From Agrypnia vestita (Eukaryota; Arthropoda; Insecta; Trichoptera; Phryganeidae): a stretch of 64,000 nt of DNA. Shown here piece after piece: positions 62,905 through 64,000 of this stretch. The stretch lies in contig JADDOH010000146.1 in assembly GCA_016648135.1 (NCBI GenBank), positions 186,001-250,000 of the forward strand, in the 5' to 3' direction. Under the pieces are notes generated by a model. It was not told where the DNA came from, searched no databases, and saw only the letters and a program-made list of their open reading frames with translations. The first letter of the stretch is position 1; each line of letters begins with the position of its first letter. Made by a program: the position numbers and the translations under genes.

Positions 62905-63090
62905 TGAGTAGCTTTTTGGTGTATTGGTCACGATGCTCGCCTAGTGATCTGGTGGTCGGTGGTTTGAGTCGTATTTCAGAACACTGGCAAGAAAGTCCTA
63001 TTTTCAAATCACAAACATTTAGCTTTGCTTAATGGTAAGAATATTGATGCGACACGTATTTCGTGTTCGTATCTCTATTTTTATAAGAAA
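62905..63090 (+). repeat. SINE family 2, full copy
   Basis: A-box-like TAGCTTTTTGG, a B-box-like GGTTTGAGTCG, AGAAAGTCCTATTTTC, TTTAGCTT and the 3' hairpin ACACG/CGTGT (63052-63066, loop TATTT). Confidence 0.7.
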
Positions 63091-63094
63091 AAAA

Positions 63095-64000
63095 ATTTGG
63101 AAAAATATTATTTAAAACGTAAAGTCATTCATCAAGACAAATAATATTTCGTATGAATTGTTGACTATGGCTAGGATGCTTAAAAATATCAAAGTGACCC
63201 TGGATATTGATGGTTAGACCATCTGAGAATTAAGAGAATTCCAGCGAAGCAGAAACGTAAAGGAAATAGAACATGTCCTTTGACTATAAGACTATTATGT
63301 GATAAATAAAACTTTCTACAAGGATTTAAAAAATACCTTCAAAGGTATTAAAAACGAAGCTGCTATAATAATTCTTCCATTTTTTTCTTACACAATATCT
63401 ACATCGAATACATTATTGATCACGTATTTCAAGATCTCGCTGTGAAGCAAATATTTTAATAAATTAAGCGTTGTTTCGTTTACAGAGTGAAAGTTCATGA
63501 TTAACACAATGATTTATACACAACGTTTTATTCTAAGCGCTTTCGAAGGACACAACCATCATTTTCAGAGGCAATATTAGGACTTATTGTAAATCAATAT
63601 GGCCGACAAATAGAAAGTACTGGGATGATGAAGAGGGAAGGTAGTTATTTATTGACATACACAATAGTAATTAATTTTTTAATACAATAATACTTATTTT
63701 AACAATTAAATTTTTATTTACGATATGATCCCACATACGAATATTACTATTAACTATTTATCGTAAATTCGTAGATTCGTAATTTAATTTGTAAATACCC
63801 CAGTAGGTAAATCAAAACAGGAAGGATTTTATTCATGTGGAGAGTTCATTACCTTGAAGGGATCCTTGATAATTACCCTAGGCAAAGTGAAGTGAATTCT
63901 CAAGAGCGAAGGGATATTGTTTTCACCTTTACCCTCTCCTTAAACGAATTAAAAACCTAAAATATCGTGGTTTATTCAATACATTTATTTTTGCTTCAGT
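63095..64000. other. No recognised gene; weak hammerhead-like relic at 63530-63575
   Basis: The minus strand at 63530-63575 has CTGAAAA, a short spacer and GAAAGCGCTT, with palindrome AGCGCT as a stem III. The CUGANGA core is changed, so it is at best a relic. The remainder is AT-rich. Confidence 0.3.

Noticed and set aside
1..64000. CRISPR arrays, prokaryotic operons, phage or viral genes
   Set aside because: No short regularly spaced repeats, no dense coding and no recognisable viral gene; tandem units here are transposon-type minisatellites.

Overview
The window looks like nuclear DNA of an insect: it is about two-thirds A+T, has no operons or dense coding, carries short TTAGG runs (the usual arthropod telomere unit), and is packed with insect-type mobile elements such as RTE- and jockey-type LINEs, tRNA-derived SINEs, hAT, mariner/Tc1 and PIF/Harbinger relics and foldback MITEs. 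I cannot fix the order. The RTE 3' ends resemble those of Lepidoptera, but that is an inference. I found no complete host gene. The best candidate for host coding sequence is one possible terminal exon on the minus strand at 59048-59246, so most of the window is probably intergenic or intronic.

Layout. 0-18 kb: two arrays of a ~116-bp repeat dense in heat-shock-element pentamers (1.2 and 17.2 kb), a hAT MITE with a degenerate target duplication (2.9 kb), a long hairpin element (4.6 kb), SINEs, a mariner relic (12 kb), a 1.25-kb hairpin-ended element (13.6 kb), a Tc1 relic (15.6 kb) and a 130-bp minisatellite (16.3 kb). 18-33 kb: LINE relics (19 and 23 kb), a hAT element with a perfect 8-bp target duplication (28.1 kb), an element encoding a C2H2 zinc finger (29.4 kb) and a foldback element (32.6 kb). 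33-45 kb: the longest coding relic, a jockey-type reverse transcriptase with only two in-frame stops (33.4-35.5 kb), a PIF/Harbinger element with a MADF-like exon (36.2 kb), an RTE C-terminus (37.1 kb), nested MITEs (40.1-40.9 kb), two LINEs on the minus strand (41.2-42.3 kb), and an RTE LINE split by a 778-bp insertion (43.5-44.8 kb). 45-64 kb: hammerhead-like motifs (46.8, 47.6, 53.3 kb), a 26-bp-arm perfect palindrome (47.4 kb), a tandemly duplicated LINE fragment (48.5 kb), the second hairpin-ended element (50.5 kb), several RTE 3' ends and a ~590-bp foldback (58 kb).

Most notable signals. (1) Four motifs have the core and the three-stem plan of the small hammerhead ribozymes known from Penelope-like elements. 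Their stem I, stem II and palindromic stem III sequences change together between copies; two further copies are decayed. (2) The ~116-bp repeat arrays contain up to five consecutive perfect nGAAn/nTTCn units. (3) The two hairpin-ended elements share ends but not middles, and their left hairpin carries two compensatory base-pair changes. None of this has been tested here by database search or folding software; family names rest on motifs read by eye.
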